Notes under the pieces: generated by a model | The model's database searches: none | Told to the model about the DNA's origin: nothing | Seen by the model: only the letters and a program-made list of their open reading frames with translations | Assembly (NCBI RefSeq): GCF_024160145.1 | Contig: NZ_JAMYWQ010000009.1 | Coordinates: 1 to 64,000, forward strand | Direction: 5' to 3' | Origin: Serratia nevei | Lineage (GTDB): Bacteria > Pseudomonadota > Gammaproteobacteria > Enterobacterales > Enterobacteriaceae | Length of the DNA stretch: 64,000 bases | Shown: piece by piece, positions 17,879 through 26,986 of the stretch | Layout of the letters: every line of letters starts with the position of its first letter | Numbering within the stretch: the stretch's first letter is position 1 | Position numbers and translations under genes: made by a program

Positions 17879-18670
17879 ATGCAGGCCGAAATTCTTCTGA
17901 CTCTTAAACTCCAGCAAAAGCTGTTCGCCGATCCGCGCCGCATCGCGCTGCTGAAACAGGTACGGCACACCGGCTCCATCAGCCAGGGCGCCAAACTGGC
18001 GGGCATCAGTTACAAAAGCGCCTGGGACGCCATCAATGAGATGAACCAACTGGCGGAACAAACGGTGGTGGAACGCGCCACCGGCGGTAAAGGCGGTGGC
18101 GGCGCGCAGCTGACGCACTACGGCCAACGCCTGATCCAGCTGTATGACCTGCTGGGCCAGGTGCAGCAAAAAGCCTTCGACGTGTTGCAGCAGGACGATC
18201 TGCCACTCGACAGCCTGCTGGCGGCCATCTCGCGCTTCTCGCTGCAAACCAGCGCGCGCAATCAGTTTTTCGGTACCGTGATCGAGCGCGATCATCAGCA
18301 GGTGCAGCAGCACCTGGCGATTTTGTTGAACGACGGCACCACTCGCCTGACGGCGGCCATTACCCAGCAAAGCGCCGACCGGCTGCAGCTGACGCCGGGC
18401 AAAGAGGTGCTGGCGCTGATCAAGGCGCCCTGGGTGCAGTTAAGCGTCGATATGGCGGAACATGTCGGCGCGGATAACGCGCTGGCGGGCGTGGTGGCCG
18501 GCATTCAGCCGGGCACTGAACACAGCGAGGTGCTGGTGACGCTGGCGGGCGGCGAAACCCTGTGCGCCACCCTGACGACGGCGGAGTTGCAGCGTCTGCA
18601 GCTCAGCGTCGGCGCCGCCGTACACGCCCTGTTCAACGCCGATCGCGTGATTGTCGCCACGTTGTGTTAA
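17879..18670 (+). CDS. modE: molybdate-responsive transcriptional regulator ModE
   Basis: 263 residues, almost co-linear with E. coli ModE (262). The N-terminal winged helix (about 1-110; GSISQGAKLAGISYKSAWDAINEMNQLAE, GGKGGGGAQLT) is followed by two mop domains (about 125-190 and 195-260) that bind molybdate; SARNQFFG is conserved. The dimer represses modABC and can activate molybdoenzyme genes. The start at 17879 matches the E. coli N-terminus MQAEILLTLKLQQKLF. Confidence 0.96.
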   Translation: MQAEILLTLKLQQKLFADPRRIALLKQVRHTGSISQGAKLAGISYKSAWDAINEMNQLAEQTVVERATGGKGGGGAQLTHYGQRLIQLYDLLGQVQQKAFDVLQQDDLPLDSLLAAISRFSLQTSARNQFFGTVIERDHQQVQQHLAILLNDGTTRLTAAITQQSADRLQLTPGKEVLALIKAPWVQLSVDMAEHVGADNALAGVVAGIQPGTEHSEVLVTLAGGETLCATLTTAELQRLQLSVGAAVHALFNADRVIVATLC

Positions 18671-18760
18671 GCGCAACGTGACGTTGCGTTTTTGTTGATT
18701 GACATCCCCCTGCAATGCGCCTATTTCTAAGGCAAATAATTGCAAAAAAAGGAACAGGTG

Positions 18761-20248
18761 ATGTCGTCGTTGCATATTTCGCAAGGTTCATTCCGCTTAA
18801 GCGATACCCGCACCCTGACGCTGGACGCGCTGGCGATCCAGGCCGGCGACAGCTGGGCCTTCGTCGGCGCCAACGGCAGCGGCAAATCCGCCCTGGCGCG
18901 CGCGCTGGCCGACGAACTCCTGCTGCTGAGCGGTGAACGCCGCAGCGATTTTCAGCACGCGGTGCGCATCTCCTTCGAACAGCTGCAAAAAATGGTCAGC
19001 GACGAATGGCAACGCAACAACACCGACCTGCTCAGCGCTGACGAGGACGACACCGGCCGCACCGCAGCGGAGATCATTCAGGAAGAGGTAACAGACGCCG
19101 CGCGCTGTGAGCGGCTGGCCGCGCAGTTCGGCATTACCGCCCTGCTGACGCGCCGCTTCAAATACCTCTCCACCGGCGAAACGCGCAAAACCCTGCTGTG
19201 CCGGGCGCTGATGCCCGAGCCTGACCTGCTGATCCTCGACGAGCCCTTCGACGGGCTGGACGTTCACTCGCGCACGCAGCTTGCCGCGCTGCTGAGCGAG
19301 CTTTCCGCCCAGGGCCAGACCGTGGTGCTGGTGCTCAACCGGTTCGACGAAATACCGGATTTTGTCCGGCAGGTGGGCGTGCTGGCGGACTGCACCCTGA
19401 CCAGCCGCGGGCCGCGCAGCCAGGTGATGGCGGACGCGCTGGTGGCGCAGCTGGCGCACAGCGAAAACCTCAGCGGGCTGGCGCTGCCGCAGACCGAGGA
19501 TCCGACGCAAAAGGGAGTCCTGCCGGCGGATCGTCCGCTGATCGTCCTGCGCGACGGCGTGGTCAGCTATAACGATCGGCCGATCCTCAATCATCTCGAC
19601 TGGCAAGTTAACCCCGGTGAACATTGGCAGATCGTCGGCCCGAACGGCGCCGGCAAATCCACGCTGCTCAGTTTGATCACCGGCGATCATCCGCAGGGCT
19701 ACAGCAACGATCTGACGCTGTTCGGCCGCCGCCGCGGCAGCGGAGAAACCATCTGGGAAATCAAGCGCCATATCGGCTACGTCAGCAGCAGCCTGCATCT
19801 GGATTATCGCGTCAACACCAGCGTGCGCAACGTGGTGCTGTCGGGGTTCTTCGATTCGATTGGCATTTATCAGGCGGTCTCGGATCGTCAGCGGCAGCTG
19901 ACCGAACAATGGCTGGCGCTGCTCGGGCTCGACGGCGCGCGCGGCGACGCCCCGTTCCACAGCCTTTCCTGGGGGCAGCAGCGGCTGGCGCTGATCGCCC
20001 GGGCGCTGGTGAAACACCCGGCGCTGCTGATCCTCGACGAGCCGCTGCAAGGGCTGGATCCGCTCAATCGCCAGCTGGTGCGCCGCTTCATCGACGTGCT
20101 GATCGGCCAGGGCGCCACTCAGCTGCTGTTCGTCTCGCATCATGCCGAAGACGCGCCGCAGTGCATCACTCACCGCCTCAGCTTCGTGCCCGACGGCGAG
20201 GGCGGCTACGGCTACCAACACCAGCGGCTGGAAGCGGCATCCGCCTGA
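18761..20248 (+). CDS. modF: ModF, tandem ABC ATPase of the mod locus
   Basis: 495 residues with two nucleotide-binding domains: Walker A GANGSGKSA (about 33-41) and GPNGAGKST (about 290-298); signatures LSTGETRK and LSWGQQRL; Walker B LLILDEPFDGLD and LLILDEPLQGLD. Close to E. coli ModF (PhrA), whose function in molybdenum metabolism is not settled. The start ATG 18761 follows AGGAACAGGTG and matches E. coli; it follows modE by 90 bp in the same order. Confidence 0.95.
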   Translation: MSSLHISQGSFRLSDTRTLTLDALAIQAGDSWAFVGANGSGKSALARALADELLLLSGERRSDFQHAVRISFEQLQKMVSDEWQRNNTDLLSADEDDTGRTAAEIIQEEVTDAARCERLAAQFGITALLTRRFKYLSTGETRKTLLCRALMPEPDLLILDEPFDGLDVHSRTQLAALLSELSAQGQTVVLVLNRFDEIPDFVRQVGVLADCTLTSRGPRSQVMADALVAQLAHSENLSGLALPQTEDPTQKGVLPADRPLIVLRDGVVSYNDRPILNHLDWQVNPGEHWQIVGPNGAGKSTLLSLITGDHPQGYSNDLTLFGRRRGSGETIWEIKRHIGYVSSSLHLDYRVNTSVRNVVLSGFFDSIGIYQAVSDRQRQLTEQWLALLGLDGARGDAPFHSLSWGQQRLALIARALVKHPALLILDEPLQGLDPLNRQLVRRFIDVLIGQGATQLLFVSHHAEDAPQCITHRLSFVPDGEGGYGYQHQRLEAASA

Positions 20249-20297
20249 AACGCAGTGTAAACATATCCGGCAACACTTCACCGCAGCACATCACATT

Positions 20298-20332
20298 TGG
20301 CCTTTTATCATAGAAAGAAAGAAGGCCATTTT
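20298..20332 (+). terminator. possible modF terminator
   Basis: 7-bp stem TGGCCTT/AAGGCCA around a 17-nt loop followed by TTTTC, just before the ribosome site of the next gene. Stem is short for its loop. Confidence 0.4.
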
Positions 20333-20343
20333 CTGGAGACGCC

Positions 20344-20916
20344 ATGTCCGCTGCGTTGATTGTTATCGACCTGATCGAGGATCTGATCGGGCCCAAAGGG
20401 CGCGCCAACCACTGCCGCGAACAGGTGGTGGCAAACCACCTGCTCGCCAACGTCAATGCCGCCACGGCCTATGCCCGGGTGCGAAAGATTCCGGTGATTT
20501 GGGTACGGGTGGGATTCGCCGACGATTATCATGATATCCCGCCCCACTCGCCGCTGTTCAACCATTTGAAACAGATAGGCGCGCTGCGACTTAACAGCCC
20601 GGGCTGCCGCTGGATTCCCGAACTGCATCAGGAAGAGTCCGATCTGCTGTTTGAAAAAACGGCGGTTAGTGCCTTCTCCGGTAACAATTTGTTAGCCTGG
20701 CTGCGGCAACATCATTGCCACCATTTGCTGTTGGCGGGCGTCAGCACGCCGCTGGCGATCGAGAGCACCGCACGCCAGGCGCACGACGCCGGCTTCCAGG
20801 TGACCGTGCTGCACGATCTGTGCGCGGCCCCCACGCAGGAGATCCACCAGCAAAGCCTCGATACTCTGCAAAACCTGGCCGAAATCACCCGCTCGCAGGC
20901 CTGGATGAAAGGCTGA
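20344..20916 (+). CDS. isochorismatase-family protein lacking the nucleophilic cysteine
   Basis: 190-residue protein of the isochorismatase/nicotinamidase fold: Asp in LIVIDLIEDLIGP (about 5-17), Lys in LLFEKTAVSAFSGNNL (about 104-107), and the segment LLAGVSTPLAIESTARQAHDAGF (about 127-149), where the usual nucleophilic Cys (GVSTxxC) is Ala. E. coli YecD and the EntB/PhzD isochorismatases also lack this Cys, so it is not necessarily dead, but it should not be a cysteine hydrolase. Substrate unknown. It has a good ribosome site (CTGGAG). Confidence 0.82.
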   Translation: MSAALIVIDLIEDLIGPKGRANHCREQVVANHLLANVNAATAYARVRKIPVIWVRVGFADDYHDIPPHSPLFNHLKQIGALRLNSPGCRWIPELHQEESDLLFEKTAVSAFSGNNLLAWLRQHHCHHLLLAGVSTPLAIESTARQAHDAGFQVTVLHDLCAAPTQEIHQQSLDTLQNLAEITRSQAWMKG

Positions 20917-21081
20917 ACGTCTTACCGCCGGTCCTGTGGGCCGGCACAATGCACGGATCCGTCACTGCCCCGACCTTTAGCGTCATTCGGGTGTGCTACT
21001 ATCCGCTTTAGCGCTCAATTTCGCCATCATCGCACGCCGCAAAGGCGCTGAGCGCCGTGTACATATTTAAAGGGACATATT

Positions 21082-21900
21082 ATGTGGGGCGTACTGGCTG
21101 CTTCGTTATTTTTCTTGCCGTTTAACCGGCTGATAGCCTGGGTGATCCTGGCCGCTTCGGCGGGCATGGGGCTTTATCATGGGGTACTGACGCCACTCAG
21201 CCTCGGTTGCCTGTTGGCCATCGTGGCGCTGGCGGGGCTGCGTCACCATTTTCGCGAGCGGCGCAATTTGGCGATCGCGCTCGAAGGGTTGGTGGTCGCC
21301 GGCTGCGTGGCGCTGTTCTTGCATCTGGTGCCAGGCATCCACAACCAGCTGATGATCGACGGCGGCAAAGCCGGCCCGCTCAGCGCACCGTTCACCATGT
21401 ATTACAACTTCGACAAGGCGATGGTGCCCTTCCTGCTGTTCGCCTGCTTGCCCACGCTCTTCTCCGCCGAACGCGGCGGCAACGCCGGCAAGGCGGGTTG
21501 GATTGCGCTGTTGCTGGCCGTGCCGGCGCTGTTGCTGCTGGCCGTGGCGCTGGGCGGCTTAAAAATCGAGCTGCATGCACCCGCCTGGATCCTGCCATTC
21601 GTGATGGCGAATCTGTTCTTCGTCTGCATGGCCGAAGAAGCGCTGTTTCGCGGCTACCTGCAACAGCGCCTCAGCCAGTGGCTGGGGGCCTGGCCGGCGC
21701 TGATCGTCGCCGCCCTGGTGTTCGGCGCCGCGCATTTGGCCGGCGGCATGCTGATGGTGATCTTCGCGACACTGGCCGGCGTGATCTACGGCCTGGCATG
21801 GATGTGGAGCGGCCGCCTGTGGGTGCCGATTCTGTTCCATTTCGGGCTTAACCTGACCCATCTGCTGTTCTTCACCTATCCGCTGTATCAGCACCCCTGA
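21082..21900 (+). CDS. CPBP-family intramembrane metalloprotease
   Basis: 272 residues with about seven to eight membrane spans. The three CPBP/Abi motifs are present: EEALFRGYLQQR (EExxxR, about 189), FGAAHL (FxxxH, about 214) and HFGLNL (HxxxN, about 253), forming the predicted metal site of the Rce1-like fold. Bacterial members can process peptides or confer bacteriocin self-immunity; which applies here is not shown. A strong ribosome site (AAGGGAC) precedes the ATG. In E. coli this position, between modF and galT, is taken by galE. Confidence 0.85.
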   Translation: MWGVLAASLFFLPFNRLIAWVILAASAGMGLYHGVLTPLSLGCLLAIVALAGLRHHFRERRNLAIALEGLVVAGCVALFLHLVPGIHNQLMIDGGKAGPLSAPFTMYYNFDKAMVPFLLFACLPTLFSAERGGNAGKAGWIALLLAVPALLLLAVALGGLKIELHAPAWILPFVMANLFFVCMAEEALFRGYLQQRLSQWLGAWPALIVAALVFGAAHLAGGMLMVIFATLAGVIYGLAWMWSGRLWVPILFHFGLNLTHLLFFTYPLYQHP

Positions 21901-21909
21901 CGGCTGACG

Positions 21910-21934
21910 CCGGCAGAGAGCCTCTCTCTGCCGG
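21910..21934. terminator. strong hairpin after the CPBP gene
   Basis: Perfect 11-bp stem CCGGCAGAGAG/CTCTCTGCCGG with a 3-nt loop, 9 bp past the CPBP stop. No T-run follows; it may act as a weak terminator or 3'-end protector. Confidence 0.5.
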
Positions 21935-22032
21935 TTGGCCGGGGTGAAAACGCTATCACCAATACCGCACCGCAACGCCGCGAATCATTTCGCAGTCAGC
22001 GTCTTCTTGCCCGCGCAGAGCTTTTCACCGAA

Positions 22033-22048
22033 GTGTAAACGATTCCAT
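22033..22048. promoter_or_regulatory. GalR/GalS operator OE upstream of galTKM
   Basis: GTGTAAACGATTCCAT differs in one base from the E. coli external gal operator. Its centre is about 60 bp upstream of the expected transcription start, as in E. coli. Confidence 0.88.
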
Positions 22049-22084
22049 TTTCAGCGTTAGATCACCTTTTTGTCGCCGCGAGCA

Positions 22085-22093
22085 TGCTATCTT
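22085..22093 (+). promoter_or_regulatory. extended -10 promoter of galTKM
   Basis: TGCTATCTT is an extended -10 element (TGn followed by TATCTT), resembling the E. coli galP2/P1 region, which also lacks a good -35. A start near 22100 places OE at about -60 and the second operator at about +52. Confidence 0.6.
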
Positions 22094-22143
22094 TTTGCGC
22101 AATGTTCTCTCCCTGTTCAGCAACGGGCGTATCAAGACGGCAA

Positions 22144-22159
22144 CTGAAAGCGATTACAC
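22144..22159. promoter_or_regulatory. GalR/GalS internal operator OI in the galT leader
   Basis: CTGAAAGCGATTACAC fits the GalR/GalS consensus GTGNAANCGNTTNCAC at every fixed position but the first. Its centre is 111 bp from that of OE; in E. coli the spacing is about 113 bp and supports a repression loop. Here it lies in the untranslated leader of galT instead of inside galE. Confidence 0.85.
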
Positions 22160-22184
22160 CTCGTCACGCCAAGAAAGGAACCGT

Positions 22185-23237
22185 ATGACGGCATTTAACC
22201 CTATCGACCATCCACACCGCCGCTACAACCCGCTGAGCGGCCAGTGGGTGCTGGTTTCACCGCACCGCGCCAAGCGCCCCTGGCAGGGCCAACAAGAGGC
22301 CGTCCCCACGGAAACGCTGCCGGCGCACGATCCCGACTGTTTCCTGTGCCCGGGCAACGCGCGCGTCACCGGCGATCGCAATCCGGATTATCGCGGCACC
22401 TACGTCTTCGCCAACGATTTCGCCGCGCTGATGAGCGATACGCCGCCGGCGCCCGACAGCCAGGATCCGCTGATGCGCAGCCAGAGCGCGCGCGGCGTCA
22501 GCCGGGTGATCTGTTTTTCTCCCGATCACAGCAAGACCCTGCCCGAACTGACGCTGCCGGCGCTGGAGCAGGTGGTCGCCGCCTGGCAGGCGCAAACCGA
22601 TGAGCTGGGCAAACAGTACCCCTGGGTGCAGCTGTTCGAAAACAAAGGGGCGGCGATGGGCTGCTCCAACCCGCACCCGCACGGGCAGGTCTGGGCCAAC
22701 AGTTTCCTGCCGAACGAGGCCGAGCGCGAAGATCGCCTGCAGCACGAGTATTTTCGGCAGCACGCCTCCCCGCTGCTGCTGGACTATGCGCAGCGCGAGC
22801 TGGCCGCCGGCGAACGCATCGTGGTGAACACCGAACACTGGTTGGCGGTGGTGCCCTACTGGGCCGCCTGGCCGTTTGAAACGCTACTGCTGCCGAAAGC
22901 GGCAGTGCAGCGCATTACCGATCTCAGCGCGGCGCAAAGCCAAGATCTGGCGCTGGCGCTGAAGAAGCTGACCAGCCGCTACGACAACCTGTTCCAGTGC
23001 TCCTTCCCCTATTCGATGGGATGGCACGGTGCGCCGTTCAACGGTGCCGACAACCGACACTGGCAGCTGCACGCCCATTTTTATCCGCCGCTGCTGCGTT
23101 CAGCCAGCGTGCGCAAATTTATGGTCGGTTACGAGATGCTGGCGGAAACCCAGCGCGACCTGACCGCCGAACAGGCCGCAGCGCGTCTGCGCGCCGTCAG
23201 CGATATTCATTACCGTGAAGCCGGAGCCCAAGCATGA
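22185..23237 (+). CDS. galT: galactose-1-phosphate uridylyltransferase
   Basis: Exchanges UMP between UDP-glucose and galactose-1-phosphate (Leloir pathway, cytosol). 350 residues from ATG 22185 ([17 protein letters not shown]), preceded by AAAGGA; the longer in-frame start at 22095 lies at the promoter. Active-site NPHPHGQVW (HxH nucleophile region, about 163-171), zinc-site Cys in DCFLCPGN and the C-terminal [12 protein letters not shown] are present. First gene of galTKM; galE is not in front of it. Confidence 0.95.
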   Translation: MTAFNPIDHPHRRYNPLSGQWVLVSPHRAKRPWQGQQEAVPTETLPAHDPDCFLCPGNARVTGDRNPDYRGTYVFANDFAALMSDTPPAPDSQDPLMRSQSARGVSRVICFSPDHSKTLPELTLPALEQVVAAWQAQTDELGKQYPWVQLFENKGAAMGCSNPHPHGQVWANSFLPNEAEREDRLQHEYFRQHASPLLLDYAQRELAAGERIVVNTEHWLAVVPYWAAWPFETLLLPKAAVQRITDLSAAQSQDLALALKKLTSRYDNLFQCSFPYSMGWHGAPFNGADNRHWQLHAHFYPPLLRSASVRKFMVGYEMLAETQRDLTAEQAAARLRAVSDIHYREAGAQA

Positions 23238-24385
23238 GCCTGAAACCGCTTACCCATTCCCTGTTTACCGAACACTTCGGCTACGCGCCGGCGTTGACCA
23301 TCCAGGCGCCGGGGCGGGTGAACCTGATCGGCGAGCACACCGATTACAACGACGGCTTCGTGCTGCCCTGCGCCATCGATTATCAAACCGTCATCGCCTG
23401 CGCCAAGCGCGACGACCGCCAGATCCGCGTACTCGCCGCCGATTATCAGAATCAGCAGGATCACTTCTCGCTCGACGATCCGATCGTCAGCCATCCCGAT
23501 CAGCGCTGGTCCGACTATGTGCGCGGCGTGGTGAAGCACCTTCAGCGCCGCAATGCCGATTTTGGCGGCGCGGATCTGGTGATCGCCGGCAATGTGCCGC
23601 AAGGGGCGGGGCTCAGCTCCTCCGCCGCGCTGGAAGTGGCGGTGGGCCAGGCGCTGCAGGCGCTCTATCAGCTGCCGCTGGACGGCGTAGCGCTGGCGCT
23701 GAACGGCCAGGAGGCGGAGAACCAATTCGTCGGCTGCAACTGCGGCATCATGGATCAGCTGATCTCCGCGCTCGGCCGACGCGACAGCGCTCTGCTGATC
23801 GACTGCCGCTCGCTGGAAACCCGTGCGGTACCGATGCCGGACAACGTTGCGGTGGTGATCGTCAACTCCAATGTGCAACGCGGGCTGGTGGACAGCGAAT
23901 ACAACACCCGCCGCAAACAGTGCGAAGAAGCGGCGCGGTTCTTCGGCGTCAAGGCGCTGCGCGATGTCAGCCCCGAACAGTTTGCGGCGCGTCAACACCA
24001 GCTCGATCCGTTAGTGGCCAAACGCGCGCGCCATGTGATCAGCGAGAACGCCCGCACGCTGGCGGCGGCCGACGCGCTGGCGGCCGGCGATCTGCAACGC
24101 ATGGGCCGGCTGATGGCGGAGTCGCACGCCTCGATGCGCGACGACTTTGAAATCACCGTGTCGCCGATCGATAGGCTGGTCGAGATCGTCAAAGCGACGA
24201 TCGGCCCACGCGGCGGCGTGCGCATGACCGGCGGCGGCTTTGGCGGCTGCATCGTCGCGCTGATGCCGCAGGATCTCGTGGAGACGGCGCGTGCCGCCGT
24301 GGCGCACGAATATCCGCTGCAAACCGGCGGATTGAGGGAAACCTTCTATGTCTGCCAGGCTTCGCAAGGCGCCGGCCTATGCTGA
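23234..24385 (+). CDS. galK: galactokinase
   Basis: Phosphorylates galactose at C1 (GHMP kinase family). 383 residues with the galactokinase signature [19 protein letters not shown] (about 28-46), the ATP loop [14 protein letters not shown] and the C-terminal MTGGGFGGC. Its ATG overlaps the galT stop by 4 nt. Confidence 0.96.
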   Translation: MSLKPLTHSLFTEHFGYAPALTIQAPGRVNLIGEHTDYNDGFVLPCAIDYQTVIACAKRDDRQIRVLAADYQNQQDHFSLDDPIVSHPDQRWSDYVRGVVKHLQRRNADFGGADLVIAGNVPQGAGLSSSAALEVAVGQALQALYQLPLDGVALALNGQEAENQFVGCNCGIMDQLISALGRRDSALLIDCRSLETRAVPMPDNVAVVIVNSNVQRGLVDSEYNTRRKQCEEAARFFGVKALRDVSPEQFAARQHQLDPLVAKRARHVISENARTLAAADALAAGDLQRMGRLMAESHASMRDDFEITVSPIDRLVEIVKATIGPRGGVRMTGGGFGGCIVALMPQDLVETARAAVAHEYPLQTGGLRETFYVCQASQGAGLC

Positions 24386-25422
24386 CGGCAACCACGGCAG
24401 TCGCCCCCGATGGGCAGCCTTACCAGCTGACGCAGCTGCAAAATGCCGGTGGCATGACGGTGACGCTGATGGACTGGGGCGCCACCTGGCTGTCCGCCGT
24501 CTTGCCGCTCAAATCCGGTGAAAAGCGCGAGCTGCTGCTCGGCTGCCGCAGCCCGGCGGACTATCAACGCCAGGGTGCCTATCTGGGCGCCACCGTCGGC
24601 CGTTACGCCAACCGCATCGCCAACGCCAGTCTGCCCATCGACGGGAAACCCCATGCGCTGGCCGCCAATCAGGGTGCCCACCAGCTGCACGGCGGCCCCG
24701 ACGGTTTCCATGCCCGCCGCTGGCGCCGGGTCCAGCACGATGCGCAGCAGGTCTGCTATGCGTTGCATTCAGCGGAGGGCGATCAGGGTTTCCCGGGCAA
24801 TCTCGAGGTACAGGTCTGCTACCGTCTGACCCCCGACAATCGCGTGGAAATCAGCTACCTGGCGCAGGTCGATCGCCCCTGCCCGGTCAACCTGACCAAC
24901 CACGCCTATTTCAATCTGGACGGCGCCGGCACCGACGCCCGCGCCCAGCGGCTGCAGCTGTTCGCCGATCGCTATCTGCCCGTCGACGCCGAGGGCATTC
25001 CCTGCGCCGAGCTGACGCCGGTGGACGGCAGCGGCATGGATTTTCGTCAGCCGAAAGCGCTGCTGCAGGATTTCCTGCGCGACCGTGACCAGCAGCGGGT
25101 CAAAGGCTACGATCACGCTTTTCTGCTGCACCGCACCTGCGGCGCGCTGGAGAGCCCGGCGGCCCATTTGTGGTCCGCCGACGGGCAGGTACAGATGAGC
25201 GTGTTCACCGATGCCCCCGCGTTGCAACTCTACAGCGGCAATTATCTGGCCGGCACGCCGGCGCGCGATGGCGGCAGCTATGCCAACCATGCCGGTGTGG
25301 CGCTGGAAAGCGAGTTTTTGCCGGACAGCCCGCACCATCCGGAGTGGCCGCAGCCGAGCTGCTGGCTGCAACCGGGCAGCCGCTACCGCAGCGCCACGCA
25401 TTATCAGTTTTATCCTATCTGA
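24379..25422 (+). CDS. galM: aldose 1-epimerase (galactose mutarotase)
   Basis: Interconverts alpha and beta galactose so galactokinase can use it. 347 residues: [14 protein letters not shown] (about 70-83), [32 protein letters not shown] with the catalytic His, and [19 protein letters not shown] with the catalytic Glu. It overlaps galK by 7 nt and is last in the operon. Confidence 0.95.
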   Translation: MLTATTAVAPDGQPYQLTQLQNAGGMTVTLMDWGATWLSAVLPLKSGEKRELLLGCRSPADYQRQGAYLGATVGRYANRIANASLPIDGKPHALAANQGAHQLHGGPDGFHARRWRRVQHDAQQVCYALHSAEGDQGFPGNLEVQVCYRLTPDNRVEISYLAQVDRPCPVNLTNHAYFNLDGAGTDARAQRLQLFADRYLPVDAEGIPCAELTPVDGSGMDFRQPKALLQDFLRDRDQQRVKGYDHAFLLHRTCGALESPAAHLWSADGQVQMSVFTDAPALQLYSGNYLAGTPARDGGSYANHAGVALESEFLPDSPHHPEWPQPSCWLQPGSRYRSATHYQFYPI

Positions 25423-25619
25423 CCCGCTACGCCCCTCGCCGCGCGGCCGGGGGCAATTTGTTATAAATACTTACCGTTTAACGCTCTCCCCCCATCGGCG
25501 CCCACCTTTCCTTATTCCAAAGCGCGCACTACACTCAGGCTACCGTGATAAGCACAACGCCTTGTGCAACGTCACAATTTTCGGCCGATGGCGGCCAATC
25601 AATAGCTGAAGGAACACCT

Positions 25620-25967
25620 ATGCGTCTGATTACTGCACTTCCATTGCTGGCGGGCTTAATGCTGAGCACCAATCTGATGGCGGCCGACACCACGACGGCG
25701 ACGAAAACGCCTTCTCCGGCGCAGGCGGCCCAACAGAAACGCATGACCGATTGCAACCAGCAGGCCTCCACCAAGTCGCTCAAAGGCGCGGATCGCTCCA
25801 CCTTTATGAGCACCTGCCTGAAATCCGAAGGCACCGCCGCGTCGGGCAAAACCCTGACGCCGCAGCAGCAGAAAATGAAAACCTGCAACGCCGACGCCAA
25901 GACCAAGAATCTGAAGGGCGACGCGCGTAAAACCTTTATGAGCAACTGCCTGAAAAAATCGGCCTGA
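25620..25967 (+). CDS. psiF: PsiF-repeat protein (phosphate-starvation-inducible family)
   Basis: 115-residue secreted protein. A signal peptide (MRLITALPLLAGLMLSTNLMAA) is followed by two PsiF repeats: QKRMTDCNQQASTKSLKG..STFMSTCLK (about 39-67) and QKMKTCNADAKTKNLKGDARKTFMSNCLK (about 83-111), each with a Cys pair. The E. coli homologue is induced by phosphate starvation and of unknown function. No clear Pho box was seen upstream. The start at 25620 fits the signal peptide and follows GAAGGAA. Confidence 0.88.
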   Translation: MRLITALPLLAGLMLSTNLMAADTTTATKTPSPAQAAQQKRMTDCNQQASTKSLKGADRSTFMSTCLKSEGTAASGKTLTPQQQKMKTCNADAKTKNLKGDARKTFMSNCLKKSA

Positions 25968-26133
25968 TTTGCCCCACGCCACGGCGCGGCCGAAGTGATT
26001 TCGGCGCGCCGTTTCTCCCCCCTGCTGTGCCAGCCTGAACGATTCAGCTTTTTCCCTTCGCCAGCCCTTACTTTGCGGCAAGAAATTGGCTATGGTGAGA
26101 CACTATCGATTGCCGAGCCCCGGCCCGCGGCAA

Positions 26134-26152
26134 TATAATGATTTTCGTTATC
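26134..26152. promoter_or_regulatory. Fur box over the gpmA -10
   Basis: TATAATGATTTTCGTTATC matches the 19-bp Fur consensus (GATAATGATAATCATTATC) at 15 positions. Its first six bases can be the -10 TATAAT. E. coli gpmA is also a known Fur target. Confidence 0.72.
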
Positions 26153-26184
26153 ATTGAAATGTCAGATTATTAAGGAGTTAAGCT

Positions 26185-26937
26185 ATGGCTGTAACTAAGC
26201 TGGTTCTGGTGCGTCACGGCGAAAGCCAGTGGAACCAAGAAAACCGCTTCACCGGTTGGTATGATGTCGATCTGTCCGACAAAGGCCGCACCGAAGCGAA
26301 GGCAGCAGGCAAGCTGTTGAAAGATGAGGGTTTCACCTTCGATTTCGCTTACACCTCCGTACTGAAGCGCGCGATCCACACCCTGTGGAACATCCTCGAC
26401 GAGCTGGATCAGGCCTGGTTGCCGACCGAAAAATCCTGGAAGCTGAACGAACGTCACTACGGCGCGCTGCAGGGTCTGAACAAAGCGGAAACCGCTGAAA
26501 AATATGGCGACGAGCAGGTGAAACAATGGCGTCGCGGCTTCGCGGTGACCCCACCAGAGCTGACCAAAGAAGACGAACGTTACCCTGGCCACGATCCGCG
26601 CTACGCCTCGCTGACCGAGCAAGAGCTGCCGCTGACCGAAAGCCTGGCGCTGACCATCGATCGCGTCATCCCTTACTGGGACGAAGAGATCCTGCCACGC
26701 ATCAAGAGCGGCGAGCGCGTGATCGTTGCGGCGCATGGCAACTCGCTGCGCGCGCTGGTGAAATACCTGGATAACCTGAGCGAAGACGAAATCCTCGAGC
26801 TGAACATCCCAACCGGCGTGCCGTTGGTGTATGAGTTCGACGAGAACTTCAAGCCAATCAAACGTTACTACCTGGGTAACGCCGACGAGATCGCTGCCAA
26901 AGCGGCCGCCGTGGCTAACCAGGGTAAAGCGAAGTAA
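26185..26937 (+). CDS. gpmA: 2,3-bisphosphoglycerate-dependent phosphoglycerate mutase
   Basis: Interconverts 3- and 2-phosphoglycerate in glycolysis. 250 residues: catalytic His in [12 protein letters not shown] (8-19), [12 protein letters not shown] (about 89-100) and [11 protein letters not shown] (about 184-194) with the second His. Length and sequence as in E. coli GpmA. ATG follows TAAGGAG. Codon use is that of a highly expressed gene. Confidence 0.97.
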   Translation: MAVTKLVLVRHGESQWNQENRFTGWYDVDLSDKGRTEAKAAGKLLKDEGFTFDFAYTSVLKRAIHTLWNILDELDQAWLPTEKSWKLNERHYGALQGLNKAETAEKYGDEQVKQWRRGFAVTPPELTKEDERYPGHDPRYASLTEQELPLTESLALTIDRVIPYWDEEILPRIKSGERVIVAAHGNSLRALVKYLDNLSEDEILELNIPTGVPLVYEFDENFKPIKRYYLGNADEIAAKAAAVANQGKAK

Positions 26938-26953
26938 TTTTGCCCGTTAACCA

Positions 26954-26986
26954 AAAAGCCCCCGGTGGAAACCGGGGGCTTTTTTA
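26954..26986 (+). terminator. rho-independent terminator of gpmA
   Basis: AAAAGCCCCCGGT, loop GGAA, ACCGGGGGC and a T-run; flanking A/T runs make it usable also by the converging M48 gene. Confidence 0.93.

Noticed and set aside
18797-20281. 494-codon open frame on the minus strand
   Set aside because: Antisense to modF, which has clear ABC motifs.
25540-25619. Pho box for psiF
   Set aside because: TTGTG..CACAA at 25562-25577 is an inverted repeat, but no pair of PhoB direct repeats is recognisable.
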